Shown here: positions 21,080 through 31,038 of the stretch, piece by piece
Numbering within the stretch: the stretch's first letter is position 1
How the letters are laid out: every line of letters starts with the position of its first letter
Program-made: the position numbers and the translations under genes
Assembly (NCBI GenBank): GCA_003194525.1
Contig: NBIV01000174.1
Location: 1 to 64,000, forward strand
Source: Gracilariopsis chorda
Lineage: Eukaryota > Rhodophyta > Florideophyceae > Gracilariales > Gracilariaceae
Direction of reading: 5' to 3'
DNA: 64,000 bases
Notes under the pieces: generated by a model
What the model saw: only the letters and a program-made list of their open reading frames with translations
Databases searched by the model: none
What the model was told of the DNA's origin: nothing

Positions 21080-22099
21080 TCAGGATTGCTCCGGTGGCTG
21101 TTTCGATTCCCCATCAGCGCTGGAGTCTGATCCTCCGCCGCCTAGCAGGTTTTTAAGACTTGAACCATCACCGCCGATTTTGCGCTGCAGGTCCAGGTGA
21201 ACTTCGGCTTCTCTTAAAAAGAATCCACTGACCATTAGGTAGAAAAGAAGCTGCCCCAAATCTGGGGCTGAAGCATGCACGAGGGAGTCTTTTTCTGTCT
21301 TAATGCCCTGTGATTTGGTGACCGCAAGGACAACTTTCTTCATGGCATCTACAACTTCGTCCCCAGCGTTCTTTGTCAATGCTTCAATGTTTTCTTTCTC
21401 CATGGTGGCAATAAAACTCAGTAGTTCGTTGCCACCTTTGCGTTCTCTTTGTAATTCCCCCTGCAAGTTATCGACAGTCTGGCGCAACTCACTAATGTAT
21501 TCCTCGACTGGAATCTCAACCGTGGAGCCGTCCTTTTGCTTGAACACAGCAACTCCGCCCTTTATCTCCGGATGGTCAACGTCTGAAGAAGGCAGTGCTC
21601 GCAGGCCTGACCAATCCAAGCTCCTGGTCAGCTCCAGCCTGTAGGTCGCATTTCGGAACATGTAACCTGTCACGAGGGAGGAATGGAACAGCTGCACTAG
21701 ATTTGACGACATTGTGGAAACTGCAGTTGAAAAGGCCATGGGTGGCAAACTTCCCAGCATACTGACAAGGGTTTCTCGTATAGCGTTTTGTACCAGAGGC
21801 GGCGCCGTCTCGGTGAACTTCTTCACGAGCTCCGGGGGCGGCACTTGCTTGACGAACTTGAAGAGTTCGTTCTGCTCTTCTGGTTCCGCCGGTGCGGACA
21901 AATCCAAGTTGAATTCTGAGTCGCGAGATCCATCGTCACTTCGCTCAAAAGAACCCCCTGATGAGGATGGGCCAGAAATTGCGCGCCAACATGGCCGACG
22001 AACCGGCGTCACTCTGTAGCTTGGTCGGCGTGGCGAACGACTGGCAATCCGGTGCAAACTTGGTAAGAGAAGCGTTGGGTGCGCGAAAGCGGTGGTCAT
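21080..22099 (-). CDS. DUF760 family plastid protein
   Basis: A 339-residue protein from ATG 22099. The first 45 or so residues are Ser/Arg/Pro-rich and hydroxylated, as in plastid transit peptides. Two DUF760 repeats follow. The first is at about residues 76-160 (FKFVKQVPPPELVKKF, then LVTGYMFRNATYRLEL). The second is at about 220-310, where LLFYLMVSGFFLREAE matches the closing motif of the first. DUF760 proteins are chloroplast proteins of green plants, red algae and cyanobacteria with no settled biochemical role. The C-terminal 30 residues are Gly/Ser-rich. Confidence 0.83.
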   Translation of the reverse strand: MTTAFAHPTLLLPSLHRIASRSPRRPSYRVTPVRRPCWRAISGPSSSGGSFERSDDGSRDSEFNLDLSAPAEPEEQNELFKFVKQVPPPELVKKFTETAPPLVQNAIRETLVSMLGSLPPMAFSTAVSTMSSNLVQLFHSSLVTGYMFRNATYRLELTRSLDWSGLRALPSSDVDHPEIKGGVAVFKQKDGSTVEIPVEEYISELRQTVDNLQGELQRERKGGNELLSFIATMEKENIEALTKNAGDEVVDAMKKVVLAVTKSQGIKTEKDSLVHASAPDLGQLLFYLMVSGFFLREAEVHLDLQRKIGGDGSSLKNLLGGGGSDSSADGESKQPPEQS

Positions 22100-23288
22100 G
22101 CTTAGGTTGTTATGCGCAACGTTGTTTTGCTCTCTTGTGGTAGGTTAATAGGCCGTGGCAAGCGGCGGCCTATGCGAGTAGCGGAGATTGCAAGAGGTTG
22201 GTGATGTGGAGGGGGAGGGTTGGCTTCTTTAACTCACGCTTCTAGTCTTGGTATACCAATTTGGTTCACTTCAGGCTCATGTGCGCAGTCTGAACAGTGC
22301 TTGGCGATTGGTTCCATTTTCCGAATTTTTTGGGTTCTAGAGATTTCTCAAATCCAGTATGATTCGCCTTTCTAACATTCGGCTAAATCCAATTATGCGG
22401 CTGACCTCTGGTGCTCTGGACCACATATTCGTCCAACGACGATCAGAAATAAGAGAACAATGCTGAGATCAACTCTCTTGACGACTGTCGACGGTGACCA
22501 GCGTGATAATGATCGTGCGTGTCCATGTGAATTGTACAACAGAGTGCATCTTGTCTACTGTGTGTGTATCTGAACAAGATCTCGCCATAGCAACAGCACT
22601 CATCCTTGATACCATTCACCGAGGGTGGGGAGAGCTATCTTTACTGAGAGGGGTACCGTGCTAAGCACGGCTGGAGACCAAGGGTATCTTACTGGCCAAA
22701 CACTCGATAAACCCCGTTTGTACCTTTTCACATATTAGTATACATCTTCGGAGTTCCGCACACATTGCGAGCGCGTCATTCCGAGCCCCAAACTTGACTG
22801 TTCAAGGAATGAGCTCACTGAGCTTAAGAAGTATCTGGGATAGGACTATGTTCGCAATAAAAAAGCGTGGTTTTGTGTAGGTTGCGGCTTTCGTCAAGCA
22901 TCTCGTCGCTGCATGCAATACATCAGACACAATTCACGACAAATCCTTTCACCGAAGCAGCCTGTTCGGACGTCTTAACGGTGACTCAACAGCAACATCT
23001 GTTGGTCGTTCAATAACGTTGGTGTACGTGCCTTCGTACGTACGCTGAAATCTCTCTCTCTCTCTTTTACGGGTACGCTAGTTAATTCCAACTTAATGCA
23101 GAACGCTTCAATTGAAAGTAGCGTTCTCTCACTAGGAAAACCAGCATTCGTTCAGGCCACTTTCTGATGATTTCGAGAACACCCAGCCCATCTCGTTCAT
23201 GCATAGTGGGGAAACAAAGTCTTCTTGATAAGGTCCTAAACGGACATCTTAAAACATATTATGGTCTACATCGTTTAGCACACCTGGT
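22100..23288. other. Intergenic stretch, no gene seen
   Basis: About 1.2 kb between the DUF760 gene and a LINE fragment. It contains a (TC)n run near 23051 followed by sequence also seen near 48641, and a small 7-bp hairpin at 23101-23126. No coding region is supported. Confidence 0.55.
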
Positions 23289-23775
23289 CTACTTTATTTT
23301 GGGTTCAATATGTCTGATTACGGCATACTGATAGAGGTTTTTTCTTTTTATGAGAAAAACCTCTCTCTCCTAAGAAAGGCTAACAACTTCTGTGGCCACT
23401 GGCGGATTATCTCCGCCAGAGTCTTACCTTTTCTCTCTGCTGCGGCAGGAAGCTCGCGTATCCTAGAATCTGTCCGCTTAGGACAACGAAGCACATAGTG
23501 TTCAGCGCTGTTGATAGCGTGCGTGTTACAGTCACATTGTGATGGTTTCCCTTCTATGTAGCTTGCAACAGGGTGAAGCTTCGGCGTGTGTCCTACATAG
23601 ATCTGAGACAGCGTGACTTCTGCTTTCCGCGGCGATATGATGTTTTGTAGTTCTTCTGGGACATCATTGATCAGAGGCTTGGCTCTAGAGGCAGCCATTA
23701 TTCGTGTCTTGGCGTCCTCAAAGTAGACCGGTACTCTGACTTGATCTTTCAAAGGAGTGCTCAAACCTTGCTTTC
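23289..23775 (-). mobile_element. 5'-truncated LINE copy (3' end only)
   Basis: On the minus strand this matches the 3' end of the LINE at 52886-56961, from the KQGLS-type sequence after RNase H through the stop and the 3' UTR (…TTGAACCCAAAATAAAG). The similarity is very high by eye. The 5' truncation point is near 23775, as expected from incomplete target-primed reverse transcription. This copy keeps a C-terminal Cys/His knuckle (CDCNTH…EHYVLRC) that the long copy has lost through a deletion. Confidence 0.88.
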
Positions 23776-24206
23776 CATCTGCAAACCAATCGTTGCTTTG
23801 ATACATAAGACACCAAAGGATGCAAGCATGGTGTATGACCCACTGCTAGTTTCGACAAAGCAACTTCCGCTTCTCGTTGAGATACAATCCTATCGACTTC
23901 CGTAGGGACACATTGTTACGCTGAAACATTGCGATGAACCTAACGTTGCAGAATAGTAAGAGCTGCTTTCCACAGCGAATCAGCCACACGTATATCTGTA
24001 GATATAACGTCTGGAAATGCAGCAAGCGCCGTGATCGATTGCATTCGGGTGGAACGCAGACTTCAAAGTAGTGTTTTATTCGTTTCTCAGAGTTTCAAGA
24101 TGTAAGTGGCATTTGCACGCCGAATGAGATCGTCGTTCACTCTCTTCCTTATCCCAGAGCTTTAAGGCTTCAGGTCAAAACTATTCTCAGGCAGTTGCAT
24201 ATTAAA
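23776..24206. other. Upstream region of the tetraspanin gene
   Basis: 431 bp with no supported gene. It contains the presumed tetraspanin promoter. No TATA box was recognised. Confidence 0.5.
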
Positions 24207-25033
24207 ATGCCTGGACGTAGCAGACCAGGGAGCTCGCCCTTTCTTTGGTATCATGCAATCGTCGCTGGCTTAACGATGGTACGCAAAGTATTTCCTGCCA
24301 CCGTTGTACAATCCAAATGCTAACCAGTGCTCAGTTCGCAGGAATCACGCTAATAGGCGTAGGTGTGGCTCTGAAAGTAATCGACCCACTACATAATCTT
24401 AAACTCTCTTTTACACCATGTATGTTGTGCTGCTTTCTCATCAGATGTACTCGGTGTATAAACTAACCTGCTTTTCCGAAGGAAGACTCTTCTTTTAATG
24501 AATACTTCACAATTGCGTACGTAGGCATCTTCGCCGGGATTACATTGATGATGGTATCAGTAGTTGGCGTTTGTGCCGTCAAGTCGTTTAGATCCCGTGG
24601 ATTTGTTCTACTGGGCTATACCATGCTCTGTATTGCCACAATAGTGGGTTTGGTGTTTCTAGCAGTGGTGTGGCTGAACCTTGCAAAGGGAAACACCGCA
24701 CAGTTCGGCCTGGAGGATCGTCTTCACAGGGCATGGCAGAACACAGTGGTGCTAGACAGGCGAAGTGCATGCGACATACAGCAGGATTTCGGGTGCGCTG
24801 GTTTCCGCCAAGGCGATTGTAAGAATTGTTTGGAAGGTTCTTCGAATAAAACGGTCTGTGAACAAAACCCTTTGGATTGTCCCATGTGCGAACCCTTCCC
24901 AGATCGGCATAACCTAGGGTGTTTTGATGCTATTGTTTCCAAGTTGCAGAAGGTTCACAAGCCAGCCGGAATTACTTGCGGTGCCGTTGCAGGAGTATTA
25001 CTAGTGGACATGGTGTTTGTGTATCTCCTATGA
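24207..25033 (+). CDS. Tetraspanin-like membrane protein (three exons)
   Basis: The exons are 24207-24278, 24335-24419 and 24486-25033, 705 nt in all, giving 234 residues. The splicing model restores one frame through TM1 (YHAIVAGLTM, then FAGITLIGVGVALKV), TM2 (AYVGIFAGITLMMVSVVG), TM3 (LLGYTMLCIATIVGLVFL) and TM4 (AGITCGAVAGVLLVDMVF). The large extracellular loop between TM3 and TM4 has eight cysteines. The classic CCG is replaced by GCAG, and a PxxC-like CPMC follows. The topology and Cys pattern fit the tetraspanin superfamily, organisers of membrane microdomains. The C-terminal tail is almost absent. The splice model is inference from sequence. Confidence 0.75.
24279..24334 (+). other. 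Predicted 56-nt intron 1 of the tetraspanin gene
   Basis: Donor GTACGC at 24279, branch-like TGCTAAC at 24318-24324, acceptor CAG ending at 24334. Phase 0. Removing it joins the two halves of TM1 in frame. Confidence 0.68.
24420..24485 (+). other. Predicted 66-nt intron 2 of the tetraspanin gene
   Basis: Donor GTATGT at 24420, branch-like ACTAAC near 24462, acceptor AAG ending at 24485. Phase 1. The earlier AG at 24481 would create a stop at the junction, so the later AG is preferred. Confidence 0.7.
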
Positions 25034-25254
25034 GTTCGCAACGAAGAGAAGGGAATCGGGTGGGTTGAACGAATTTTGGTGGACTTATGTGTGAGCTTGG
25101 AAGCAGAACACGGTACCTTTGTCTCAGGGATCGGAGTTCAAACGCAGACCACAAGCGGACATTCGAGGGCGATGGGGCGCACCGTTAACTTCACCGACGA
25201 TTGTGATCAGTTGCGATGGATCAATGGAAGAGGGCCAAGGTTTATGTTTGTATT

Positions 25255-26025
25255 CTACAGTTTCAGCTTTCGCTTTAGCTTCTGATTATTGTACCGTATC
25301 TTTGTAGTAATCTCTGGAGCATCAATTGAATCAACAATCTCGGCCTGCTTTTCAATCTCCTCATTCATTCCTAAAGCAACACGTTGTAGTTCGCTCAACT
25401 GCTGAGCGGTTTCATCAAGGTAGTCGTCTTGCTTGCGGAGAATCTGTTTGACCTCATCATCCTTAATATCAGAATAGCTATCGACCGTTTGTAGATGTCC
25501 GTCGCCCTGTTTGGTAGAATTTCCTAGTAGCTCTTCCTTTCGGCGCGAAAGCCATGTAGAAGGCTTATTGGCCTTCTCCTTCTGATCCCCAGTGCTACTC
25601 TGAGATCTTTTGGAAGAACTCGGCAACACAGATTGTCCGGACAACTTGACCGCTTTCTCACGTCTCTTGCTGCGCGAAAACGGTTTCTCGACAAGTGCAC
25701 GTAAAGGATTGCGAGTGAGTTTATGGACTGTTTGGCCAGCTTTGTCGACAGTGTTATCAACTTCATCAAGTTGGTCTGCGATTCCTTCTAGCTGCCGTGT
25801 TTGAGCCGAAAGAGATGAGGCGGTAGCAACTGCCACTTCATGGGATTGCGCTGCGGTGTCCCGTATGTTCTTAGTGGCTTCCAATCCCTTTTCTGCCTCG
25901 TGCAACAACAAGGCTCTGGGAGCGTTTTCTTGTACATCTTGTGGTGGAGAAGTGCTGTTGTCATTGCTCGGTTCATCATCGAGGAATTCGACTTCCCCTG
26001 GAAGTCGTGTGCGAAACAAAGGCAT
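25255..26025 (-). CDS. SNAP-25/SNAP-29-type Qbc-SNARE
   Basis: A 256-residue protein from ATG 26025 with two SNARE-type amphipathic helices and no membrane anchor. The N-terminal Qb helix spans about residues 42-105, with a zero-layer Gln at about Q75 in SAQTRQLEGI. The C-terminal Qc helix spans about 195-252, with its zero-layer Gln at about Q227 in IEKQAEIVDSID. The linker (106-190) is basic and Ser-rich and lacks a palmitoylated Cys cluster, which favours SNAP-29 or plant SNAP33 types over neuronal SNAP-25. It would act in membrane fusion with an R-SNARE and a Qa syntaxin. It converges on the tetraspanin gene, 221 bp apart. Confidence 0.82.
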   Translation of the reverse strand: MPLFRTRLPGEVEFLDDEPSNDNSTSPPQDVQENAPRALLLHEAEKGLEATKNIRDTAAQSHEVAVATASSLSAQTRQLEGIADQLDEVDNTVDKAGQTVHKLTRNPLRALVEKPFSRSKRREKAVKLSGQSVLPSSSKRSQSSTGDQKEKANKPSTWLSRRKEELLGNSTKQGDGHLQTVDSYSDIKDDEVKQILRKQDDYLDETAQQLSELQRVALGMNEEIEKQAEIVDSIDAPEITTKIRYNNQKLKRKLKL

Positions 26026-26251
26026 GATACTGGATTAAGAGCTCTATCGATTAGCGAAAGAGTACTTGCAAAAGGAATTCGAGTGGCGGGACATGGTGAT
26101 ATCCAGCGCGACCGCACGAAACACCACTTAAGTACCGACACACCCTTGTAGGATCACTTCGCATGTAGGTTCGTCTCTCGGGAGAAAGAACGCTGCACAT
26201 GGCACGCAAGATGCACAACAGTGGAGATGCCCAGCAATGCACTCGACAGCA

Positions 26252-26911
26252 TCATCGAAAAGGCACAACGTGCAACCCTTGATTTACGCCACTTGTAAAA
26301 TAAAAAAAGTCGGCCACAGAAACACCGAACTCGTCCTCAAACACCGTGAAAAACGGGGCTCTGGCAAACGGTTCTATCAAAGCTAGACCGGTCTGTCCAA
26401 ACACCCATACCACATTCCGACGCTTCATTGACGTACAGCACACCTCGAGATCAGAACCACGTTGACAATAACCCAGATCGTAAGGCATTTGTTCGTTCCT
26501 AGCAGGGTATTCCTTAGCGTGGAATAGAACTCCTAGTGCATTGTGCTCGCCATTAAAGAACAGATGAGCGTGAAACAGGTCGAACCTCGTTAGTCGTGCA
26601 TCACAGATGAACGCTACACGCTCAAACAAATCCATCAAAAACGTCTCCATATGTTTGTTCTTCAAGAAGTGGGCGCCCTCTTTCTCAGAAGGGAATAATT
26701 GGCAGGCCCCTACGCGATGAACACTGTGCTTCTTTGATTCAAGCACAGCTTGTCGCCAGGATTCCCCATTTCGTAAGCTGGTCAGTACATGTCTCCACGC
26801 ATCTTCAGCTACCAGTGGCAGAGTAGGTGCAGGATAGGCATCGGTCACCACTAAATCCAGAGCCCTCTTCGTGCGCGTGAGATATACCCACCAACACAGC
26901 TTGGTAAACAT
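26252..26911 (-). CDS. Unknown 219-residue ORF directly following the DUF3119 gene
   Basis: I do not recognise this protein. It has no signal peptide, no clear membrane segment and no repeat. It is rich in aromatic residues, with blocks such as RFDLFHAHLFFNGEHN and VVWVFGQTGLALIEP. It begins with ATG immediately after the TGA of the DUF3119 gene, in the same frame with zero spacing. It could be a second cistron, the C-terminal half of a fused protein whose stop is recoded or spliced out, or the remainder of a gene with a nonsense mutation. The 219-codon open length and normal composition argue that it is or recently was translated. Confidence 0.55.
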   Translation of the reverse strand: MFTKLCWWVYLTRTKRALDLVVTDAYPAPTLPLVAEDAWRHVLTSLRNGESWRQAVLESKKHSVHRVGACQLFPSEKEGAHFLKNKHMETFLMDLFERVAFICDARLTRFDLFHAHLFFNGEHNALGVLFHAKEYPARNEQMPYDLGYCQRGSDLEVCCTSMKRRNVVWVFGQTGLALIEPFARAPFFTVFEDEFGVSVADFFYFTSGVNQGLHVVPFR

Positions 26912-27556
26912 TCACTTGTATTGAGACTTGTCCAGATGAGGGGTTCTCTTAATGAACTGCTCAAGCAAAACATCGCCCTTGGTCAAAATTGGAAAGAAAT
27001 GAATGCTACCTCGGCCGTAATAGCTCTCCTTTTCTTTAAAGTATACCAACACGGGCAATCGCTTCCACCAAAATTCCCAGTTTGTGATATCTTTGTATTT
27101 CCATCCCCTGATTAATTCAAGCCCACTTCCGGTGATTCTCGCAACGCTGAGTCGAGTCGGACCAAAAACAATTCGAATTCTGGTGCTTTGAACAGAGAGC
27201 AGAATACCCACTAGCAGGATTGGAAATCCGGGTACCAACCATCCATCTCCGAGGTAGACACATAGTCCTCCAGAAAACATGAAAAATGCGGCGAGGTTGA
27301 AGGACCCTGGCACCACAACCGTATCGCTACCAGGATCCAACGCCTCTTCTTCAAGGATAAAAGTTGTTTCCGTTTGTTCGTCCGCAGTCCCTGGAGGAGG
27401 CGGTGGCTCATTGGTTGCTTCCGCGACTATAACTGATCGCTGAGGAACCTTACGTTGTGACAAACTGAGACGTCTTGACGGGACTGTACGACATAGCTGA
27501 TACGTGCTCTTGACCGTCAGAGGAATGCAAGGTACGAAAGCCTTTGCAGTCATCAT
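26912..27556 (-). CDS. DUF3119 family plastid protein
   Basis: A 214-residue protein from ATG 27556. The N-terminal 48 residues are basic, Ser/Thr-rich and acid-free up to VIVAEATNE, like a plastid transit peptide. Two hydrophobic segments lie at about residues 86-100 and 106-122. The DUF3119 signature follows: RIVFGPTRLSVAR, then YKDITNWEFWWKRLPVLVYFKE and SIHFFPILTKGDVLLE. The family is shared by cyanobacteria and photosynthetic eukaryotes and has no known function. The final TGA (26912-26914) is followed at once by an in-frame ATG and 219 more open codons. Confidence 0.8.
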   Translation of the reverse strand: MMTAKAFVPCIPLTVKSTYQLCRTVPSRRLSLSQRKVPQRSVIVAEATNEPPPPPGTADEQTETTFILEEEALDPGSDTVVVPGSFNLAAFFMFSGGLCVYLGDGWLVPGFPILLVGILLSVQSTRIRIVFGPTRLSVARITGSGLELIRGWKYKDITNWEFWWKRLPVLVYFKEKESYYGRGSIHFFPILTKGDVLLEQFIKRTPHLDKSQYK

Positions 27557-28056
27557 GAATGCAGCAATTTCTCAGTGATAAGTACAGGCGTTGAAAGATT
27601 ACCCAACACGTCGTTCTCGGAGAATGATGTTGAACGAAGCTCTACATCGACAGTCTTCAGCCGGCGAAGAGCGGAGATCACCTAGTTGTCGTACACAGGA
27701 TACCGGAAAGACCCACCCTCCGTGTCTGAATGTTATTCTATACGTGTACTGAGAACGATTCATGTCTTTTTTGTAACTTGTAAGTGTAAATGCACGCAGA
27801 CATGTAAGTTTCTCTTATCGGTAATTCACTGCACCTTTCAATATGCAGGTCAGAACCTTAACGTGCTCTTGAGATCTCGGAGCGCCGATAGGACATGCGA
27901 ACTTTGCATTGCGAATGTATGATAAGGACATATAGAGCTTCTCAAATCAACGCTTGGAATAGCAGAGGTCTAAGAATCATGCAACGCGCAACTATACCCA
28001 TAACATTCCAAAGCACAGACCTCGCCCTCTCTCAAACCCAAGCTTATGTCCTGTCG
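27557..28056. other. Intergenic stretch, no gene seen
   Basis: 500 bp between the start of the DUF3119 gene and the end of the F-box-like gene, both on the minus strand. It should hold the DUF3119 promoter. Nothing specific was recognised. Confidence 0.5.
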
Positions 28057-29847
28057 TTATAAGAAGATTTCGACTGTATCAATGCCTCGTCTCCTCATCG
28101 CCTTCTGCACCTCATATGCTTCTTCTCGCAGCCCTATATCACTGTTACAGGATTCTACAGGAACAAGGTCACAACTGATGTTGATCAGCTTGAGGCGTTT
28201 GCAATATTTCGAAATTCCCCTCAAGACGGCAACCGCATCTTCATGAAAGTATTTCATTTCAAGTGCGTCATCGTCTCTCCTCGCCCTTGAAGACGTGAGA
28301 GGCATTTGCAGATGCTCCAAAGAACTACAAAATTTCTCCAGGACCTTCACGTAAGTGGGTGCCGTTACGTAGATCCTGGTAATAGCTAGGCGTTCAAGAG
28401 GTGCCTGCGACCGCAGAATATCAGTCATTATCGTGTTTGAGGCAAGCACTTCCGATTTGGTCAGTGATGGAAGGCTCATGCATTGCTCTGGCACGCTCTG
28501 CCAAATATCAAAGTCTCGGAGACAGCTGAGACCTTTCACCAAAGACCCAAGTGATGAGGCATCTGCAAGTTTATATCGAGCTTCGAACTTCTGGATACTG
28601 ACACAGTTTGCTGTAATATAAGCAATGTCGTTTTGCTTCAAAGTGTAATTTGCACCTTCATTCACCGACGGCAACACGGCCTCACTAGCTTGCAGACTTG
28701 TGATCTTATCCAGAAAATTGGAGCGCGTTGAGCAGTTACGTTTCATCGGAATCTGTAACTCATTACAACTTATGCAAACAGTCTCAAGATTGGGTAATAG
28801 AGCAGTTTCTTCCAATACTTCAATAGCTGAAAAGGACATCTGCTGCAAACGGAATTCAATATGGCGGATGCCCCTACCTTCCATAGAGCGAATATGAGAG
28901 AATGACATTCCAGTGAACTGCACAACTGTTCCAACTGAAGATAAATGCTCTACATGTTCTACGTGCCCAAATCGCAAATGTTCTCGTTCTCCAGCAATCA
29001 AGGTCTTTAGGGATATCTTACCGTAGTGGTGTCCCGAGAGAAGACGTAGCAAAAACATCCTCGGATCGCCTCGTGATTCAGTTTCGATTTGGTTGGTAGC
29101 GACTCGCATGTGTCTCAGGGCGACCAGATGATCAAGCGTATCCAGAACTGCATTATAGGCTGCATCATCAGATCCAAACAGCCAGACTTCGGTAAGTGTG
29201 TCTCCAAAGCCTCGCAACAATCTCTTGAGAATTACATATACTTGCTCTTGGGGGAAGCCACGGAATGAGCCGAGAGCCAGCCATTTGAGAGGTATCTGCG
29301 TCAGCAGTCGGGCTTCGGCAACAATCAAGCAGGTCTTCGTTGTGCGTATCCGACCAACTATTTCACCAAGTTGGAGGTCGTGACTGTTACCAACACCAAG
29401 CAAATGCCAGGCAGTGTAACGAAAGCAACAGGTTGCGTGACTGCGCTTCAACCATTCTGGGCGTAGAAGATGCAGGTGTACTGGGTTTCTCCTGGAGATT
29501 ACTTGACAGGCTGCAGAAGCTGCCCACAGCAGGTAGTCATCTGTAGCATGACTCTCTCTTCTCCCCTGAAAAAAGTCGATGTTTAGCTTATCAAGTTTTG
29601 CTTCTTTTAGTGTTGTGAGCACAGCTTCGCAAGAAGCCGGAGATATACAAGTGAGCGAAAGCAAGTTGCTGGCCACTGAGAACGTCCATTCGATGGATAG
29701 AGATCCGTTCTCTTCTCTAGGAGGCAGAAGAAAGGATATTATACGAAGAAGGACGTCGAAGGAAAGCGTATCCAATGACATGTGCTTCGCTCGACGACTC
29801 TGTGTTCTCTTCTCCGTGTCTCGTTCAACGACCGTCGATTGCTTCAT
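28057..29847 (-). CDS. F-box-like protein with leucine-rich C-terminal region
   Basis: A 596-residue protein from ATG 29847, with an alternative ATG at residue 23. Residues about 23-80 (MSLDTLSFDVLLRIISFL followed by a helical segment) fit an F-box-like motif. The remainder is Leu-rich with irregular LRR-like periodicity (for example LKTLIAGEREHL and LPNLETVCISCNEL), as in FBXL-type or fungal F-box proteins. It may be a substrate-binding subunit of an SCF ubiquitin ligase. Specificity is unknown and the F-box match is by eye only. No intron is apparent. Confidence 0.6.
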   Translation of the reverse strand: MKQSTVVERDTEKRTQSRRAKHMSLDTLSFDVLLRIISFLLPPREENGSLSIEWTFSVASNLLSLTCISPASCEAVLTTLKEAKLDKLNIDFFQGRRESHATDDYLLWAASAACQVISRRNPVHLHLLRPEWLKRSHATCCFRYTAWHLLGVGNSHDLQLGEIVGRIRTTKTCLIVAEARLLTQIPLKWLALGSFRGFPQEQVYVILKRLLRGFGDTLTEVWLFGSDDAAYNAVLDTLDHLVALRHMRVATNQIETESRGDPRMFLLRLLSGHHYGKISLKTLIAGEREHLRFGHVEHVEHLSSVGTVVQFTGMSFSHIRSMEGRGIRHIEFRLQQMSFSAIEVLEETALLPNLETVCISCNELQIPMKRNCSTRSNFLDKITSLQASEAVLPSVNEGANYTLKQNDIAYITANCVSIQKFEARYKLADASSLGSLVKGLSCLRDFDIWQSVPEQCMSLPSLTKSEVLASNTIMTDILRSQAPLERLAITRIYVTAPTYVKVLEKFCSSLEHLQMPLTSSRARRDDDALEMKYFHEDAVAVLRGISKYCKRLKLINISCDLVPVESCNSDIGLREEAYEVQKAMRRRGIDTVEIFL

Positions 29848-31038
29848 TGATGACGCGGTTTAAGCGGGATTCGAATGCCCAGAATTGTCTACAGTTCAAC
29901 GTTAATCATGAGAATGGAATGTTAGAATCAAGAAGGGTCGAACTCCTAGGAAGCGGAAAGGTAAGAGCAAGATAGTGATCTTCCTTGGACCAGATCATTG
30001 TTTCGCGTCTGCAAGCGCATGAGAAAGCGGCCGTCGAGTTCTTTTACCAAGGGTAGAGGCTGTTCTGATTCTGATTCTGACATATGCAGCTCCGTATGTC
30101 CTGCATTCGACAACCCAAAAGATGCAAAGGGTAAGGCTGGATTGATGCCTTACAAAAGCAAAAAACTGGACCCTGACAGATTAATTTCAATACCGCTCGC
30201 CTTGCACCTTACACCTTACACCATCAAGATCGTCTTGTGCGCCAAACGTAGATAGTTCACTTATCGAAGAGTACCGTTTGCTAACGGCATGCACGTCATG
30301 TGACGCAATATCCATGGAAGATGATGCGTCGATGCGCACAACTTTCGTCTTTGTAAAGTTGCCGGCGCCCATGCGCAAACCGGTATGCAGCGTACAGCCC
30401 GTCGATTTATGACAAGCTTCTTCGCGAAGCCGCTAGCCTCCATGAGACCCGAATGCTTAGTCATTTCGCTCCATTTAGCGGCTGATTGGTGTCAGACATA
30501 ATACGAGAAGGTGAGTAGCGTGTGCTCGCAGCATACCTTCTTGGCTCTGATCAGTGAAAGTGAAAGCCTCAATGCCTTTGTCGCCGAGGTTTACGACATA
30601 ATGTCTAAATGAAAGTACTATCGTGCTTCGTCAGCCGTGTCAAGGAGCTTTGTCGAAGTTTGATGGATACTAAGGACGCAGCCTGAGTGTTGAATTTCGT
30701 TTCCCATCTGGCTTTAACAAGCGCTCGAGATCTCTTACATCTACATACATTGTCTTTTCTCATCTCAGAAGGAACTTCGAACGTCTGATGGAAAGTGGAT
30801 ACTAACGGTACTGGGAAGCTTTATTTTTCTTCCCGCGTTTGAGTGACGCCCCTTTTTCTGCGAAGTCGTCCGAAGCAGCTGATGCCAAGTGCCCTTCTGC
30901 CACGGTACGAAACAGCATCCGGTACTGTCGATACTATTGTGCGAATTGAATAACGCACATTTGTGGTTGAAACGGTTCTGATCACGCATGTCGCGCATCT
31001 CAGAGGCTCCAAATCGCCATCCAGATGAAATACTTATG
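29848..31038. other. Intergenic stretch, no gene seen
   Basis: About 1.2 kb between the F-box-like gene and the methyltransferase gene. Short frames near 30000-30255 lack an ATG start and have no recognisable product. Confidence 0.5.

Noticed and set aside
26912-26914. TGA as a selenocysteine codon in a fused DUF3119 protein
   Set aside because: No partner Cys motif surrounds it and the DUF3119 domain is complete before it. Recoding remains possible but selenocysteine is not supported.
29840-29900. tRNA-like GGATTCGAATGCCC sequence near 29863
   Set aside because: The T-arm-like loop has no matching acceptor, D or anticodon arm around it.
29998-30255. An 85-codon plus-strand frame with a Ser/Asp run
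   Set aside because: It starts with TTG, has no domain, and lies in an otherwise featureless spacer.
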